From Desulfitibacter sp. BRH_c19 (lineage in GTDB: Bacteria > Bacillota > DSM-16504 > Desulfitibacterales > Desulfitibacteraceae), in contig LOER01000026.1 of the NCBI GenBank assembly GCA_001515945.1, positions 186,001-250,000 on the forward strand: a stretch of 64,000 bases of DNA, in the 5' to 3' direction. The position numbers were made by a program, and so were the translations under genes. Shown here piece after piece: positions 53,043 to 63,540 of the stretch (position 1 is its first letter; every line of letters begins with the position of its first letter). Below the pieces are notes generated by a model, which saw only the letters and a program-made list of their open reading frames with translations, did not search any database and was not told the DNA's origin.

Positions 53043-53419
53043 TTAGGTTCTCCTCCAAATTATAACCGATTGATTTGTTATTGTACTTCTATTTAGCTCA
53101 TGGGACAGAAGACAGAATTCAGAATGCAGAAAAAACTGGCAAATCAGGATGTAGGGTTTTGGTTGTTTTGACTGGGAAATAGGCTTTCTGTCAGTAAAGT
53201 CCATTTGTTTTATTATCCTTAATAGTATCCGTTTTTAATAACATAATCAATTCCTTTAATATAGTTTTCCCAAAAACTTCATCTTTTTAGATAGAAAATT
53301 CCGTATTAATTTACCTGAAAATTTGGTATCATCAAGGTGTGTAGGCAAGGTTTTGCAAAAGAATGTTACAAAATTTCAAAAAAGATGCAAGATTTACCCA
53401 AAAGGAGTAGTAGTATATA
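53043..53419. other. Gene-free gap between the ligase pair and the sigma-factor gene
   Basis: Divergent promoters for both sides must lie here, but no convincing -35/-10 or ECF pair (GAAC...CGTC-like) was found. Bases 53101-53130 hold the low-complexity tract GGGACAGAAGACAGAATTC and AGAATGCAG. The rest is AT-rich with no clear hairpin. Confidence 0.5.
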
Positions 53420-54070
53420 GTGACAGAAAAAAATAATCATAAAGAACCTAGTGATGGGTCAAAGGGAAGTGAATATGTGGAGCGGGTAGCCGATGAAATT
53501 CTTGTCAACTTGACAATTCAAGGAGACAAAAACGCCTTTTGTGAACTTATAAGGCGTTATGAAAAACAAATATATAGCCTTGCATACAGGTTAACCAATA
53601 ACGTTGAGGATGCTCAGGACTTAGCCCAGGAAGCATTTAGCAAGATTTATCTTGTCCTTGAAAAATATGACCCTGGTAGGCCCTTTTTCCCTTGGATGTA
53701 TAAGGTAGCAAATAATATAATTTACAGTCATCTAAGGAGTCAAAAAAATAGGAACCAGGAAATATCTCTGGAAAAGGTAATTGACTTTTCACCTTTGATA
53801 CCAAATAAAGAAACCCATCCAGAGGAGTATTCTATAACAAGAGAAACCCAAAGGTTAGTCCAACAAGCAATAGTTGAACTACCTGAAAAATACAAAGTAC
53901 CACTAGTCTTAAAGTATTTAGAGGAACTTTCTTATAAAGCAATTGCCGAAATATTGGATTTACCAGTAACAACCATAGAAACTCGATTATATAGAGGAAA
54001 AATTCTTTTACAAAAAAGATTAAATAAAGTGATGGAAGGAGGGGAGTATTATGAAGTGTCAAGAAAATAG
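53420..54070 (+). CDS. ECF-type RNA polymerase sigma factor
   Basis: This 216-aa alternative sigma factor has region 2 (about 35-105; FCELIRRYEKQIYSLAYRLT, NVEDAQDLAQEAFSKIY, PFFPWMYKVANNIIYSHLR) and region 4 (about 145-205; LPEKYKVPLVLKYLEELSYK, PVTTIETRLYRGKILLQKRL). It resembles the SigW-like ECF groups. About 33 extra residues of polar sequence precede region 2. The GTG at 53420 is the only start near the AAAGGAG site (spacing about 12). The anti-sigma gene overlaps its end by 20 bases. Activity is probably released when its membrane partner senses a signal outside the cell. Confidence 0.92.
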   Translation: MTEKNNHKEPSDGSKGSEYVERVADEILVNLTIQGDKNAFCELIRRYEKQIYSLAYRLTNNVEDAQDLAQEAFSKIYLVLEKYDPGRPFFPWMYKVANNIIYSHLRSQKNRNQEISLEKVIDFSPLIPNKETHPEEYSITRETQRLVQQAIVELPEKYKVPLVLKYLEELSYKAIAEILDLPVTTIETRLYRGKILLQKRLNKVMEGGEYYEVSRK

Positions 54071-55808
54071 ACAGATGATCCACACATATTTGGATGGAGA
54101 ATTATCTACATATGAAGAACGCAATTTATACAGTCATATGGCTGCGTGTGATTCCTGTCAGCTTGACATGAATCGTGCAAGAAGCATTCATCATCTATTA
54201 GAAAATACCATAAAGCACGTAGAACCTCCCCGCGGATTTGCTGATAGAGTTATGGCAAACCTACCTCCAAGTACAGGCATAGACAAAAATGGTCAGGCTT
54301 CTGAATTTGATTTCTATAAAGAAGAAAGTGCTGCTGAAGAAAGTGTTAAAGAAACTAAAAAGGTCTTTAAATTTAAAAGCCGTTGGATTGGACTTGTAGC
54401 AGGAATAGCCTTTACAATCCTTGCAATCGCTAGTCTAAATCAAGTGGCTAATATAGCCATAGATCCAAAGGCAGAGGATGGATTTTTCGTTGCTATTACA
54501 CCTAAAGAAGCAGACGTATTAATAGCAGAGCATATTGATAAGGCACAAGATTCTGAGGAGCCAGAAGGACAAAATTCAGTTGTTGATGACACAGGTGCTA
54601 AGCAAAATAATGAAACAGATGAAAATCCTTCTGTAGATCCAGGCAATAACATGGTGGCAGATAATAGCACACCGGATAGTGAATCTACTCAAGGCAACAA
54701 TAATAACGAAGGTAAAGACAATGAAGATCCAAAGACACCCAACACGGATGAACCCTCACATGTCATGGCATCTAATCTTCCTGATGAAAAGGAAGAGACT
54801 ACTGAAATAAGAGAGCCTATTGTTATTGCTAATGCTACGGGTACGGTAACACTTACTCCCCTGGCAGAAAAAGTAAATGGTGCAACATGGAATTCCGATG
54901 GATCTTTACCAATATATATGATGGAAGATGATGGAGATTTCCGGGTTTATGAGAGTCAGATAAGCGGGGAAAACAAAAACTCCATTGGTAAATATAGTGC
55001 TGTAGGCGAATGGTCTCCCAATAAAGATTACATTGTATATACACAGACAGTTAATGGGAAGAGTACCATTTGGGTTGAAGGCAGAAAAGATAAGAAAAAC
55101 CTTACTCCTGAAGAAACAGGATCAAAGGGTGAAGGAGCAAAATGGGCTTATAATCCAGTATGGTCAAATCAAAATGAAATTGCTTTTCTTACAGATAGAT
55201 TTGGCGGAACTGAAATAATGGTAGTTGATATGGAAGGCAATTCTCGCAGAATTACTACCTCAGGGGATAGAAAAGACTCCATAACCTGGTCCCCAGATGG
55301 CAAACAAATTGCTTATTATAGAGCTTGGGATGACAAGAATGTAAGGGTTGGAGAGATAATTGTAGTATCTGCTGATGGAGAGAGTTCCAAAAGTGTTACA
55401 CCTACTATTAAAGCAACTAATATGTCGGCAACATGGTCTCCCGATGGGAAACTACTCGCTGTAAATGTTGCAGGCGACCAGCAAGGGGTATGGGTGGCTA
55501 GTACTGATGGAGATAGCTGGGATCGTCGTTTAACAACAAAAGGCGGTGGAAAGACTATAAAATGGTCACCTGATGGCCAAAAGATGGCATTTAGTGACTC
55601 TATAGGAGTGTTCCATATCTTAGTTTGGAAATCTGCCCAGGCAAATGCTAATATGATACAGATTACACCCATGGGTGGTCAAATGAGTAATGCCAACATT
55701 GAATGGTCTAGAAACTCTAATCAAGTTCTTCTTGAACAACCTATATCAGGAAGTAATCAAAAATCTATATGGATAGCTACATTACCTAAATCCATGAGCG
55801 CGTATTGA
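54051..55808 (+). CDS. Membrane anti-sigma factor with zinc-finger and extracellular beta-propeller
   Basis: This 585-aa protein is the likely partner of the sigma factor overlapping its start. The N-terminal zf-HC2 anti-sigma domain (about 1-55) has the ligand set MKCQENRQMIHTYLDGEL and HMAACDSC (HxxxCxxC). One membrane helix follows at about 111-131 (WIGLVAGIAFTILAIASLN). A long acidic, Asn/Ser-rich spacer (about 160-265) leads to TolB/WD40-like repeats (about 280-580), with recurring W-SPDGK units such as TWSPDGKQIAYYR, TWSPDGKLLAV and KWSPDGQKMAF. It may be a sensor for a wall or surface ligand. The ATG at 54051 follows GGAGGGGAG. Confidence 0.9.
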   Translation: MKCQENRQMIHTYLDGELSTYEERNLYSHMAACDSCQLDMNRARSIHHLLENTIKHVEPPRGFADRVMANLPPSTGIDKNGQASEFDFYKEESAAEESVKETKKVFKFKSRWIGLVAGIAFTILAIASLNQVANIAIDPKAEDGFFVAITPKEADVLIAEHIDKAQDSEEPEGQNSVVDDTGAKQNNETDENPSVDPGNNMVADNSTPDSESTQGNNNNEGKDNEDPKTPNTDEPSHVMASNLPDEKEETTEIREPIVIANATGTVTLTPLAEKVNGATWNSDGSLPIYMMEDDGDFRVYESQISGENKNSIGKYSAVGEWSPNKDYIVYTQTVNGKSTIWVEGRKDKKNLTPEETGSKGEGAKWAYNPVWSNQNEIAFLTDRFGGTEIMVVDMEGNSRRITTSGDRKDSITWSPDGKQIAYYRAWDDKNVRVGEIIVVSADGESSKSVTPTIKATNMSATWSPDGKLLAVNVAGDQQGVWVASTDGDSWDRRLTTKGGGKTIKWSPDGQKMAFSDSIGVFHILVWKSAQANANMIQITPMGGQMSNANIEWSRNSNQVLLEQPISGSNQKSIWIATLPKSMSAY

Positions 55809-55836
55809 TCCATTTATAGAATAAAGTAGATAAAAT

Positions 55837-55873
55837 AAAACAAGACAGAGGAACCAACCCTCTGTCTTGTTTT
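55837..55873 (+). terminator. Terminator after the anti-sigma gene
   Basis: AAAACAAGACAGAGG (55837-55851) and CCTCTGTCTTGTTTT (55859-55873) form a perfect 15-base stem with a seven-base loop. Confidence 0.9.
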
Positions 55874-56038
55874 GTGTTTAAATAAAAAAATACTATATTT
55901 CGACTTAACTCTATGTAAATTTCGCCTGACAGGGTAAAATAGAGATAAAATATGGTAGAATAAGTTGAATTCATTTAAAGAGTATCATCACATTTTAGAA
56001 TTAGTTTTGTTGATTCAATGGAAGGAAGGTGTTTCATT

Positions 56039-57721
56039 TTGAACCTTGTTGAACAGTTTGTAAATAAAATCTGCGCATCTTTGGAGGACTCTTTAGAAAG
56101 GGCAAAAAGTGAAGGTAAAATAAACTATGAATCTATTCCTGCATTTGTTGTCGAAGTTCCGAGAGAAAAGAATCATGGAGACTTTGCAACTAACATAGCA
56201 ATGCTAATGGCAAAGGAAGCTAGAAAGGCACCAAGGCAAATAGCTGAAATTATTGTGGAAACCTTGGATTTAGAGGATACTGGTGTTGAAAAGGTAGAAA
56301 TAGCAGGAGCAGGTTTTATAAATTTTTACTTGAGTACTGCTTGGCTGCATCAAATTCTTCCTATAGTAGCAGAAATGGATACAGAATATGGTACAAGCCA
56401 CTATGGTAGCGGAAGGAAAGTTCAAGTTGAGTTTGTTAGTGCAAATCCTACTGGATTACTACATATGGGAAATGCGAGAGGTGCAGCTCTTGGTGACTCC
56501 TCGGCAAACCTTTTAAAAACTGCTGGTTACCAGGTTAGTAAGGAATACTACATAAATGATACAGGAAATCAAATTGAGAACCTGGGGAAGTCATTAGAAT
56601 CAATTTATTTAGAGAAACATGGTATTAATGCTCCATTCCCTGAGGAAGGCTATCATGGAGAAGACCTTAAAGTTACAGTAGATAAGTTTATCGAAAAGTA
56701 TAGTAAGAAGTATGTTGATACAGCAGCAGATTTGCGCAGAGAACGATTAATAGAATATGCGTTGGAAGAGAAGTTAACTCTGATAAGAAAAGGTCTGGAG
56801 AATTTTGGAGTAAATTACGATGTTTGGTTTAGTGAGCAAATACTTCATGACTCTGGAGAACTAGAAAAAACAATCTCAATACTAAAGGACAATGGATATG
56901 TCTATGAAAAGGAAGGAGCACTTTGGTTTGAGAGTACCCGTTTTGGCGATGAAAAGGACGAAGTTTTAGTTCGCTCAAATGGTATTCCAACTTACTTTGC
57001 AGCAGACATTGCCTATCATAAAAACAAGTTTGAAAGAGGTTTTGATTGGGCAATTAACGTCTGGGGTGCTGACCATCATGGTCATGTAAATAGAATGAAG
57101 GGTGCAATGGAGGCCATAGGCTACAAGCAAGAACAGCTTCATGTGATACTAATGCAGCTTGTAAGACTTTTCAGAGGTGGAGAAATAGTTAGAATGTCAA
57201 AAAGATCTGGTCAATATGTCACACTTCAAGAGCTTATTGAAGAAGTGGGAGCGGACGCCGCTAGATACTTTTTTGTTATGAGAAGTGCCGATAGTCATTT
57301 AGATTTTGACCTTGATTTGGCCAAGTCTCAATCCCAAGAGAATCCAGTGTATTATGTTCAATATGCCCATGCCCGTATCTGCAGTATCATAAGACAAGCC
57401 CAAGAAGGAAAAATTAATTTGATACCTGCAGATAAAATAAATTATAGCTTGTTGACTGAAGAAGTGGAGCTTGCTCTTATTCGTAAAATTATGGAGTATC
57501 CCGAACTTGTAGTGGGTGCAGCTAAAGCATTAGAACCCCATAGACTCACAAAGTATGCTCATGAACTGGCCAGCAGTTTTCATAGCTTTTATACCCAGTG
57601 CAGAGTCTTAAATACTGATGAGGATTTGGTGCAAGCGAGGCTTGCTCTTGTAAATTCTGTAAGAATAACCTTGAGAAATGTGTTAAAGATCATCGGCATT
57701 AAAGCACCAGAAAGAATGTAG
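56039..57721 (+). CDS. argS: Arginyl-tRNA synthetase
   Basis: ArgS charges tRNA-Arg with arginine using ATP. The ~560-aa class I synthetase has an N-terminal additional domain (about 1-105), the HIGH-type motif [20 protein letters not shown] near 135, [18 protein letters not shown] near 339, the KMSKS-type motif [13 protein letters not shown] near 385, and the DALR anticodon-binding domain to the end ([19 protein letters not shown]). The frame begins at ATG 56018, but GGAAGG is spaced correctly only for the TTG at 56039, giving [10 protein letters not shown]. It precedes pyrG by 10 bases, so it is probably cotranscribed. Confidence 0.95.
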   Translation: MNLVEQFVNKICASLEDSLERAKSEGKINYESIPAFVVEVPREKNHGDFATNIAMLMAKEARKAPRQIAEIIVETLDLEDTGVEKVEIAGAGFINFYLSTAWLHQILPIVAEMDTEYGTSHYGSGRKVQVEFVSANPTGLLHMGNARGAALGDSSANLLKTAGYQVSKEYYINDTGNQIENLGKSLESIYLEKHGINAPFPEEGYHGEDLKVTVDKFIEKYSKKYVDTAADLRRERLIEYALEEKLTLIRKGLENFGVNYDVWFSEQILHDSGELEKTISILKDNGYVYEKEGALWFESTRFGDEKDEVLVRSNGIPTYFAADIAYHKNKFERGFDWAINVWGADHHGHVNRMKGAMEAIGYKQEQLHVILMQLVRLFRGGEIVRMSKRSGQYVTLQELIEEVGADAARYFFVMRSADSHLDFDLDLAKSQSQENPVYYVQYAHARICSIIRQAQEGKINLIPADKINYSLLTEEVELALIRKIMEYPELVVGAAKALEPHRLTKYAHELASSFHSFYTQCRVLNTDEDLVQARLALVNSVRITLRNVLKIIGIKAPERM

Positions 57722-57731
57722 GAGGTTAATT

Positions 57732-59378
57732 ATGACAAAGTATATATTTGTAACTGGTGGAGTTACTTCATCATTAGGTAAGGGTATAACAGCAGCATCT
57801 TTAGGACGTTTGTTAAAAAGTAGGGGTTTGAAAGTTGCTTTGCAAAAGTTTGATCCGTATATCAATATTGATCCTGGTACAATGAGTCCCTATCAACATG
57901 GAGAAGTGTTTGTTACTGATGATGGGGGAGAGACTGATTTGGATCTAGGACACTATGAAAGGTTTGTTGATATAAGCCTCAGCAAAAGCAGTAGTGTAAC
58001 TACAGGAATAATTTACTGGTCTGTTATCAATAAGGAGCGCAAAGGAGAATATTTAGGTGGTACAGTACAGGTTATTCCTCACATAACCAATGAAATAAAG
58101 GATAGGATATTCAGAGTAGCCAAGGAAAAAGACTATTTTGATGTAGTAATTACTGAAATAGGCGGTACTGTAGGGGATATTGAATCTCTGCCCTTTTTAG
58201 AAGCAATTCGCCAAATAAGAAGTGATATTGGCAGAGAGAATGTTATGTATTTACATGTGACCCTAGTTCCATTTTTGGAAGCTGCGGGAGAGGCAAAGAC
58301 TAAACCAACCCAGCATAGTGTTAAAGAATTAAGAGGTCTTGGTATACAACCTGATGTTATTGTTTGTCGATCTCACAGACCATTGACCAAAGAGATTGAG
58401 GACAAAATTGCTTTATTTACTGATGTTTCTCCAGAAGCAGTAATTCAAGCAGTAGATGCTGAGTCAATATATGAAGTACCCTTACTGCTAGAGCAACAGG
58501 GGCTAGATGATATTGTGGTTGACAGGCTACACCTAGAATGTGGACCAACTGAATTAACAGAGTGGATAGAAATTGTGAATAAGGTTAAAAATCCTCGCGA
58601 TAGGGTAAAAATAGCACTAGTAGGAAAATATGTTGAGCTACAGGATGCTTACTTAAGTGTTGCAGAGTCACTATGCCATGCAGGAATTCATCATCTGAGT
58701 AAGGTGGATATCGAGTGGATAAATGCAGGTCATGTAGATGAAAACAATGTTCGAGAAATTCTTAAGGACATGGATGGAATTCTTGTGCCCGGTGGCTTTG
58801 GAGATAGGGCAATTGAAGGTAAAATAGTTGCAATTAAATATGCCAGAGAGTGTAAGATACCTTTCCTTGGCATATGTCTAGGAATGCAACTTTCAGTAGT
58901 TGAGTATGGAAGAAATGTTCTTGGCTACCCTCTTGCTAATAGCGCTGAATTTGCTCCCGAAACTGTACACCCAGTTATTGATCTTCTTCCAGAGCAAAAA
59001 GAAATTGATGACAAAGGTGGAACAATGCGTCTAGGTCTTTATCCATGTAAGCTTCTTGAAGGAACTAAAACTTGGGAAGCATATAAAGATGAATTAATCT
59101 ATGAAAGGCATAGACATCGATATGAGTTTAACAATACCTATAAACAAGAATTCTTGTCCAGGGATTTAGTCATTAGTGGAATATCACCTGATGATAGGTT
59201 AGTAGAAATAATTGAAGTAAAAGATCATCCGTGGTTTGTTGCAACCCAGTTCCACCCTGAATTTAAATCTCGTCCTAATAGACCTCATCCACTATTTAGA
59301 GATTTCATTGGGGCAGCACTACAAGAAGCTAGAAACAAGAAGCAAGAAGCAAGCAAGAAGGAAGAGTCATTCTTATAA
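57732..59378 (+). CDS. pyrG: CTP synthase
   Basis: PyrG aminates UTP to CTP using glutamine and ATP. The 548-aa enzyme has the synthetase domain ([17 protein letters not shown] at 3-19; [37 protein letters not shown]). The class I glutaminase domain has the nucleophile Cys in [18 protein letters not shown] near 382 and the His-Glu in [10 protein letters not shown] near 511. The first 530 residues are standard. The last ~15, [13 protein letters not shown]-like, are lysine/glutamate-rich and come from low-complexity AAGAAGCAAGAAGCAAGCAA DNA at the gene end. Confidence 0.95.
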   Translation: MTKYIFVTGGVTSSLGKGITAASLGRLLKSRGLKVALQKFDPYINIDPGTMSPYQHGEVFVTDDGGETDLDLGHYERFVDISLSKSSSVTTGIIYWSVINKERKGEYLGGTVQVIPHITNEIKDRIFRVAKEKDYFDVVITEIGGTVGDIESLPFLEAIRQIRSDIGRENVMYLHVTLVPFLEAAGEAKTKPTQHSVKELRGLGIQPDVIVCRSHRPLTKEIEDKIALFTDVSPEAVIQAVDAESIYEVPLLLEQQGLDDIVVDRLHLECGPTELTEWIEIVNKVKNPRDRVKIALVGKYVELQDAYLSVAESLCHAGIHHLSKVDIEWINAGHVDENNVREILKDMDGILVPGGFGDRAIEGKIVAIKYARECKIPFLGICLGMQLSVVEYGRNVLGYPLANSAEFAPETVHPVIDLLPEQKEIDDKGGTMRLGLYPCKLLEGTKTWEAYKDELIYERHRHRYEFNNTYKQEFLSRDLVISGISPDDRLVEIIEVKDHPWFVATQFHPEFKSRPNRPHPLFRDFIGAALQEARNKKQEASKKEESFL

Positions 59379-59457
59379 ACAGGATTCTTAACTCTTCAGG
59401 TTTTATTCTGAATTCTGAATTCTGGCTCCTGACTACTGACTACTGACTATTGATTTA
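59330..59457. repeat. Low-complexity tract overlapping the end of pyrG
   Basis: It begins inside pyrG (AACAAGAAGCAAGAAGCAAG) and continues after the stop with TTATAAACAGGATTCTTAAC (reverse complement of the end of family A at about 604-625) and then ATTCTGAATTCTGAATTCTG and CTGACTACTGACTACTGAC. Several repeat types are joined here. Confidence 0.65.
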
Positions 59458-59474
59458 AAGCAAGGAGGAAAACT

Positions 59475-60560
59475 GTGACCCGGGTAGCTAGATTAATTAA
59501 AGAAGATGAAAAACATATATATAACGATTTTGTGGCAAATTGCTCTAAAGGGCATATACTTCAATCCTATGAATGGGGACAAGTAAAATCCCTCACAGGA
59601 TGGAAACCCTTTAGACTTGTTGTTGAAGAAGATGGGAAAATAGTGGCTGCAATAAGCCTTCTAAAAAGAGATGTGCCTGGTATCAAAAAGAGTATTTTCT
59701 ATGCCACTAGAGGTCCTGTTCAAGACCTTAAAGACCATTCACTTTTTATGTTCCTTATGGATGAGGTTAAAAAACTTGCCCTTAAGGAAAATGTTATTTT
59801 TTTGAAAATGGATCCTGATGTTCCCACCAGTAATGATAATCTTAGAGACCTATTAAAAAAGACAGGCTTTGTTTCTGCTGAAAAGAGTGGAAACTTTGAG
59901 GGGCTGCAGCCCAAATTTGTCTTTCGATTAAATATAGAGCCATCTGAAGACGAATTAATGGCAAATTTTCATCAAAAGACACGCTATAATATACGCTTAG
60001 CGCGGAAGAAAGAAGTTGTTATCAAAGATGAGTGTACCAAAGAAGATTTGCCTGTATTTTATAAGATACTAGTAGCCACTGCCAAAAGGGATCAGTTCCT
60101 TATCCGTTCCTATGAGTACTTTGATATCATGTGGGAACAATTGGTAAAAAATAACTTAGCAAAGCTTTTTATGGCATATTATAAAGGGGAACCTATTGCA
60201 GGTACCCTTGCCTTTATAATGGGAGAAAAGGCGTGGTACATATATGGCGCGTCAGCCAATGAACATAGAAATAAGATGCCCAATTATCTATTACAATGGA
60301 CAATGATTAAGTGGGCAAAAAGCAATGGTTGCACCTTGTATGACTTTAGGGGAGTTCCCGGAAACCTAACTGAAGATAGTCCGATTTATGGACTTTATCG
60401 TTTTAAAAAAGGTTTTGATGCAGAGTACACAGAATTTATAGGTGAATTTGACCTAGTATACTCACCTTTTTATTATAAGGCTTGGTTGCTTGGAGAACCG
60501 TTATACAGTAAAGGTATTAAACAGTTTAGTAAAATAAAGAAAAAATTGAGGGGAAAGTAA
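59475..60560 (+). CDS. FemAB/FemX-family peptidyltransferase (peptidoglycan bridge)
   Basis: This 361-aa protein belongs to the FemABX family of tRNA-dependent amino-acid ligases that attach residues to lipid-linked peptidoglycan precursors. It has the double GNAT-like layout: HILQSYEWGQVKSLTGWKPF near 28, MDPDVPTSNDNLRDLL, FHQKTRYNIRLARKKEV near 166, and GTLAFIMGEKAWYIYGAS, MIKWAKSNGCTLYDFRGVP and PIYGLYRFKKGFDAE in the C-terminal half. FemX-type peptidoglycan enzymes and other acyltransferases share this fold. GTG 59475 follows GGAGGAA. alr starts two bases after its stop, so a cell-wall pair is likely. Confidence 0.88.
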   Translation: MTRVARLIKEDEKHIYNDFVANCSKGHILQSYEWGQVKSLTGWKPFRLVVEEDGKIVAAISLLKRDVPGIKKSIFYATRGPVQDLKDHSLFMFLMDEVKKLALKENVIFLKMDPDVPTSNDNLRDLLKKTGFVSAEKSGNFEGLQPKFVFRLNIEPSEDELMANFHQKTRYNIRLARKKEVVIKDECTKEDLPVFYKILVATAKRDQFLIRSYEYFDIMWEQLVKNNLAKLFMAYYKGEPIAGTLAFIMGEKAWYIYGASANEHRNKMPNYLLQWTMIKWAKSNGCTLYDFRGVPGNLTEDSPIYGLYRFKKGFDAEYTEFIGEFDLVYSPFYYKAWLLGEPLYSKGIKQFSKIKKKLRGK

Positions 60561-60562
60561 AG

Positions 60563-61762
60563 ATGTTGGAATATAAGCTTCCAAGTGAAGTTTCCGCATG
60601 GATTGAAGTTGACTCAGATGCTATTGTACACAATCTTGAAAGAATAAAGAAAACTATTAAACCTGCTACGAAAATATTAGCTGTTGTAAAAGCAAATGCT
60701 TATGGTCTTGGACAGAATGAGGTTGCTGAAATTCTCCAAAGGGCTGGCGTATATTGCTTTGGTGTTACCAACTTATCAGAGGCAATAAATCTTAGAAATG
60801 GGGGAATACACTCCCCTATTGTTTTGTTTGCACCTCTTTTACCGCAACAGATTGAAGCAGCGCTAGAATATGGGATAATTCCTACTGTTAGTAGCAAAGC
60901 GCAGCTCCAGGAAGTGCAAAAAGTTGCTTCAGATCTAAAAAAGAGGGTCAAAATACATATAGAGCTTGAAACTGGGATGGGAAGAACCGGCATATGGTTA
61001 ACTGATATTTCCTCATTCATTGAAGAGCTGCTCTCATGTTCAAACATAGAGGTAGAAGGTATCTATACTCATCTAGCTAAGGCAGGATCCGACAAAGAAT
61101 TTTCTGAGAAACAGTTTTCTGCTTTTAAAGAAGGGTGCAAATTATTTCAGTTAAGGGGAATAGACATTCAGATTAGGCATATAGTTAATAGCGCAGGGGT
61201 TATAAACTATCCACATATGCATCTAGACATGGTAAGGGTTGGAACTCTACTGTTTGGACAAACTCCCATAGAAACAAAATTCAGAAACATCAAGGACCCA
61301 TGGAAAGCAAGGGCCAAAATTATAAACATAAGAACCGTTCCCGGCAACTGGCCGATTGGCTATGGGGGTGAGTATACAACCCGCAGGGAGAGTAAAATAG
61401 GAATTGTTCCAATAGGATTTGCAGATGGTTATAATGTAAGTCCAAAAATTAGGGCTAAGGGATTTATAGATTTATTAAAAGTTATTGTCAAAGAAATATT
61501 ATCATATTATGGAAAAGGGCCTAAGGCTAGAGGTGTAGAATTTGAGAATAGTATCTATCCAGTAGTGGGAAGGATAGGTATGCAGCTAACGATGGTTGAT
61601 TTTACTGGCAGTGCTATTCAAGAAAATGATACTGTTAACTTTTCACTTAGAAGAATAAATGCACCGTTACACCTTCCTAGAGTATACCTTAAAGACAAGA
61701 AGCCATATAAAATTGCTTATCCTGAAAGGGAAATCAGCCTTTTGGAGAAAGGGGAAATGTAA
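60563..61762 (+). CDS. alr: Alanine racemase
   Basis: Alr interconverts L- and D-alanine with PLP; D-Ala goes into peptidoglycan. The 399-aa length is close to the family's (about 370-390). It begins near SEVSAWIEVDSDAIVHNL; the PLP lysine is in AVVKANAYGLGQNEVAE near residue 43; further motifs are FGVTNLSEAINLR, HIELETGMGRTGIW, RVGTLLFGQTP, and the catalytic Tyr in GYGGEYTTRRESKIGIVPIG followed by FADGYNVSPK. GAAAGTAAAG purines precede the ATG. It overlaps sppA by one base and may be translationally coupled to femX and sppA. Confidence 0.94.
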   Translation: MLEYKLPSEVSAWIEVDSDAIVHNLERIKKTIKPATKILAVVKANAYGLGQNEVAEILQRAGVYCFGVTNLSEAINLRNGGIHSPIVLFAPLLPQQIEAALEYGIIPTVSSKAQLQEVQKVASDLKKRVKIHIELETGMGRTGIWLTDISSFIEELLSCSNIEVEGIYTHLAKAGSDKEFSEKQFSAFKEGCKLFQLRGIDIQIRHIVNSAGVINYPHMHLDMVRVGTLLFGQTPIETKFRNIKDPWKARAKIINIRTVPGNWPIGYGGEYTTRRESKIGIVPIGFADGYNVSPKIRAKGFIDLLKVIVKEILSYYGKGPKARGVEFENSIYPVVGRIGMQLTMVDFTGSAIQENDTVNFSLRRINAPLHLPRVYLKDKKPYKIAYPEREISLLEKGEM

Positions 61763-62682
61763 TGCGTAAAACTGTTTTAGTGGGGATAGTTATTGTACTC
61801 TTAGTTTTTGTCCTTATAGCATCCTTTCTGATAGATACTTCGGGGCCTGGCACGAGTAGTGAAGAAGGAGGCCAGATAGCTGTAGTATTCATAGAGGGTA
61901 CTATCATGGGTGGCCGCTCAGGTGGTGACTTTTTATCAGGAGTATCAGCAGGTTCTATGACGGTAATGGAACACTTACGAAAAGCAGCCGACGACCCATC
62001 AGTAAGTGCTGTAATACTAAGATTTAATACACCAGGGGGTAGTGTGCCAGCTTCACAGGAAATAGCTACAGAAATCAAACGATTAAAGGAAACCGGAAAA
62101 CCTATTATAGCATCAATGGGAGATACTTCTGCATCTGCAGGCTATTACTTAGCATCCATTGCTGACGTGATAGTAGCTAATCCTGGAACTATAACTGGAA
62201 GCCTTGGTGTTTATATGCAGGTAGCTAATTTTGAAGAATTATATGAAAAATTAGGAATAGAATATTACTACATAAAAAGTGGAGAGTATAAAGATATGGG
62301 TGCAAATAATAGAGACATGCGTCCAGAAGAAGAGGAAATTTTACAGGCAATGGTAGATGATATCTACGAGGAATTTGTAGGAACTATTGCAGAGGGTAGA
62401 AGCATGTCCCGAGAAAGAGTAAAGGAATTAGCCGATGGTAGGATTTATACAGGTAATCAGGCTAAGGAACTAGGACTTGTTGACCAATTAGGTAACTATT
62501 ATGACGCTATTGATGTTGCAGCTGATATGGCTGGTATAACTGGAGAGCCACGAGTTAAGAGTTACTATAAACCAGGCCCTTTAGATTACATATTTAGTAG
62601 CCAAAGTTTACTGAATCTCTGGAAAGGTATCTCAACACAATCTGGGAATCCCTTAGTAGTAAATCCAAGTAACTTCAAGTAA
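61762..62682 (+). CDS. sppA: Signal peptide peptidase SppA, short form
   Basis: This 306-aa protein cuts up cleaved signal peptides in the membrane; the Gram-positive form is about 300-340 aa, half the size of E. coli SppA. One N-terminal helix (about 5-25; VLVGIVIVLLVFVLIASFLI) anchors it. The catalytic Ser is in MGDTSASAGYYLASIAD near 117 and the catalytic Lys in YYIKSGEYKDMGANNRDM near 170, with NTPGGSVPASQEI before. ATG at 61762 shares its first base with the alr stop (TAATG). Downstream, direct repeats of TAACTTCA lead to the next gene. Confidence 0.93.
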   Translation: MRKTVLVGIVIVLLVFVLIASFLIDTSGPGTSSEEGGQIAVVFIEGTIMGGRSGGDFLSGVSAGSMTVMEHLRKAADDPSVSAVILRFNTPGGSVPASQEIATEIKRLKETGKPIIASMGDTSASAGYYLASIADVIVANPGTITGSLGVYMQVANFEELYEKLGIEYYYIKSGEYKDMGANNRDMRPEEEEILQAMVDDIYEEFVGTIAEGRSMSRERVKELADGRIYTGNQAKELGLVDQLGNYYDAIDVAADMAGITGEPRVKSYYKPGPLDYIFSSQSLLNLWKGISTQSGNPLVVNPSNFK

Positions 62683-62719
62683 CTTCAATTAACTTCAGTT
62701 AATTTAGGGGGAGAGTAGT

Positions 62720-63457
62720 TTGACCGAGGAGAAAAGAATTACAGAAGAAACTACAAGTGAGACTAGAAATGAGATTTTAGGGGAAGAAATAGAAAGTGAC
62801 CAAGATACTATAGGTAGTGAAGAAGAACTATCTTTAGTAGAGATCTTATATGGAACAGTTACAGCTCCAAATAATACTTTTGCTAAGTTAGCCAAGAGAC
62901 CACGAATTGCTTATAGTATTCTTACTGTATTAGCAATCTATCTGTTTACATGGCTCCTTAATTTATCTGACTTAAAAAATGCTCAATTTGGAAATGTAAT
63001 CATGGAAGAGTTTGGGGAGATTTCGACAGAACTATTAAGTAACATCTTTATCTTAATGGGGATTTATGGGTTGATTCTTTTGTTTTTAACTTGGTTTATT
63101 GTTTCAGGAACTTTAAACCTATGGGCATCCCTACTTGGCAGTAAAGGTAATGCAAAAGGCCTATTCGCATGTTTTGGATTTGCAATGCTACCAAGTGTGT
63201 TTTCAGAAGTATTACAAACAATCATTAACTTGTTGAGGTTACCAAATGTCATTAACACGATAATTGTTGTACTATCGTTTATTTGGATACTTTATCTGCA
63301 GATGGTTTCCGTTAGAACGACGCAAGGCTTATCTACAGGCATTTCTTTTTTTATAGCCCTCACTCCCATACTTGTTTTTGGAATACTAATGTTTGTGTCT
63401 GTTTTTCTAATGTTTGCTATGTTTTTCCCAGTTTATCAAAATTTTTTCATAACGTAA
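62720..63457 (+). CDS. Yip1-domain membrane protein
   Basis: The 245-aa protein has an acidic N-terminal ~55 residues (EEKRITEETTSETRNEILGE) and then about five membrane helices. SLVEILYGTVTAPNNTFAKL marks the start of the Yip1 (PF04893) domain common in Firmicutes. Function is unknown; it may affect membrane composition or protein sorting. The TTG start at 62720 follows GGGGGAG. It lies 37 bases after sppA, in a gap of three short TAACTTCA/TTAACTTCAGTTAA repeats. Confidence 0.75.
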   Translation: MTEEKRITEETTSETRNEILGEEIESDQDTIGSEEELSLVEILYGTVTAPNNTFAKLAKRPRIAYSILTVLAIYLFTWLLNLSDLKNAQFGNVIMEEFGEISTELLSNIFILMGIYGLILLFLTWFIVSGTLNLWASLLGSKGNAKGLFACFGFAMLPSVFSEVLQTIINLLRLPNVINTIIVVLSFIWILYLQMVSVRTTQGLSTGISFFIALTPILVFGILMFVSVFLMFAMFFPVYQNFFIT

Positions 63458-63540
63458 ATTTATAACTTAGAAGGAATTACCTAAACTTAGAAGAAATATA
63501 TCAAAGGAATGGAATGATTGGATAAATGGAGGGAACTTCT

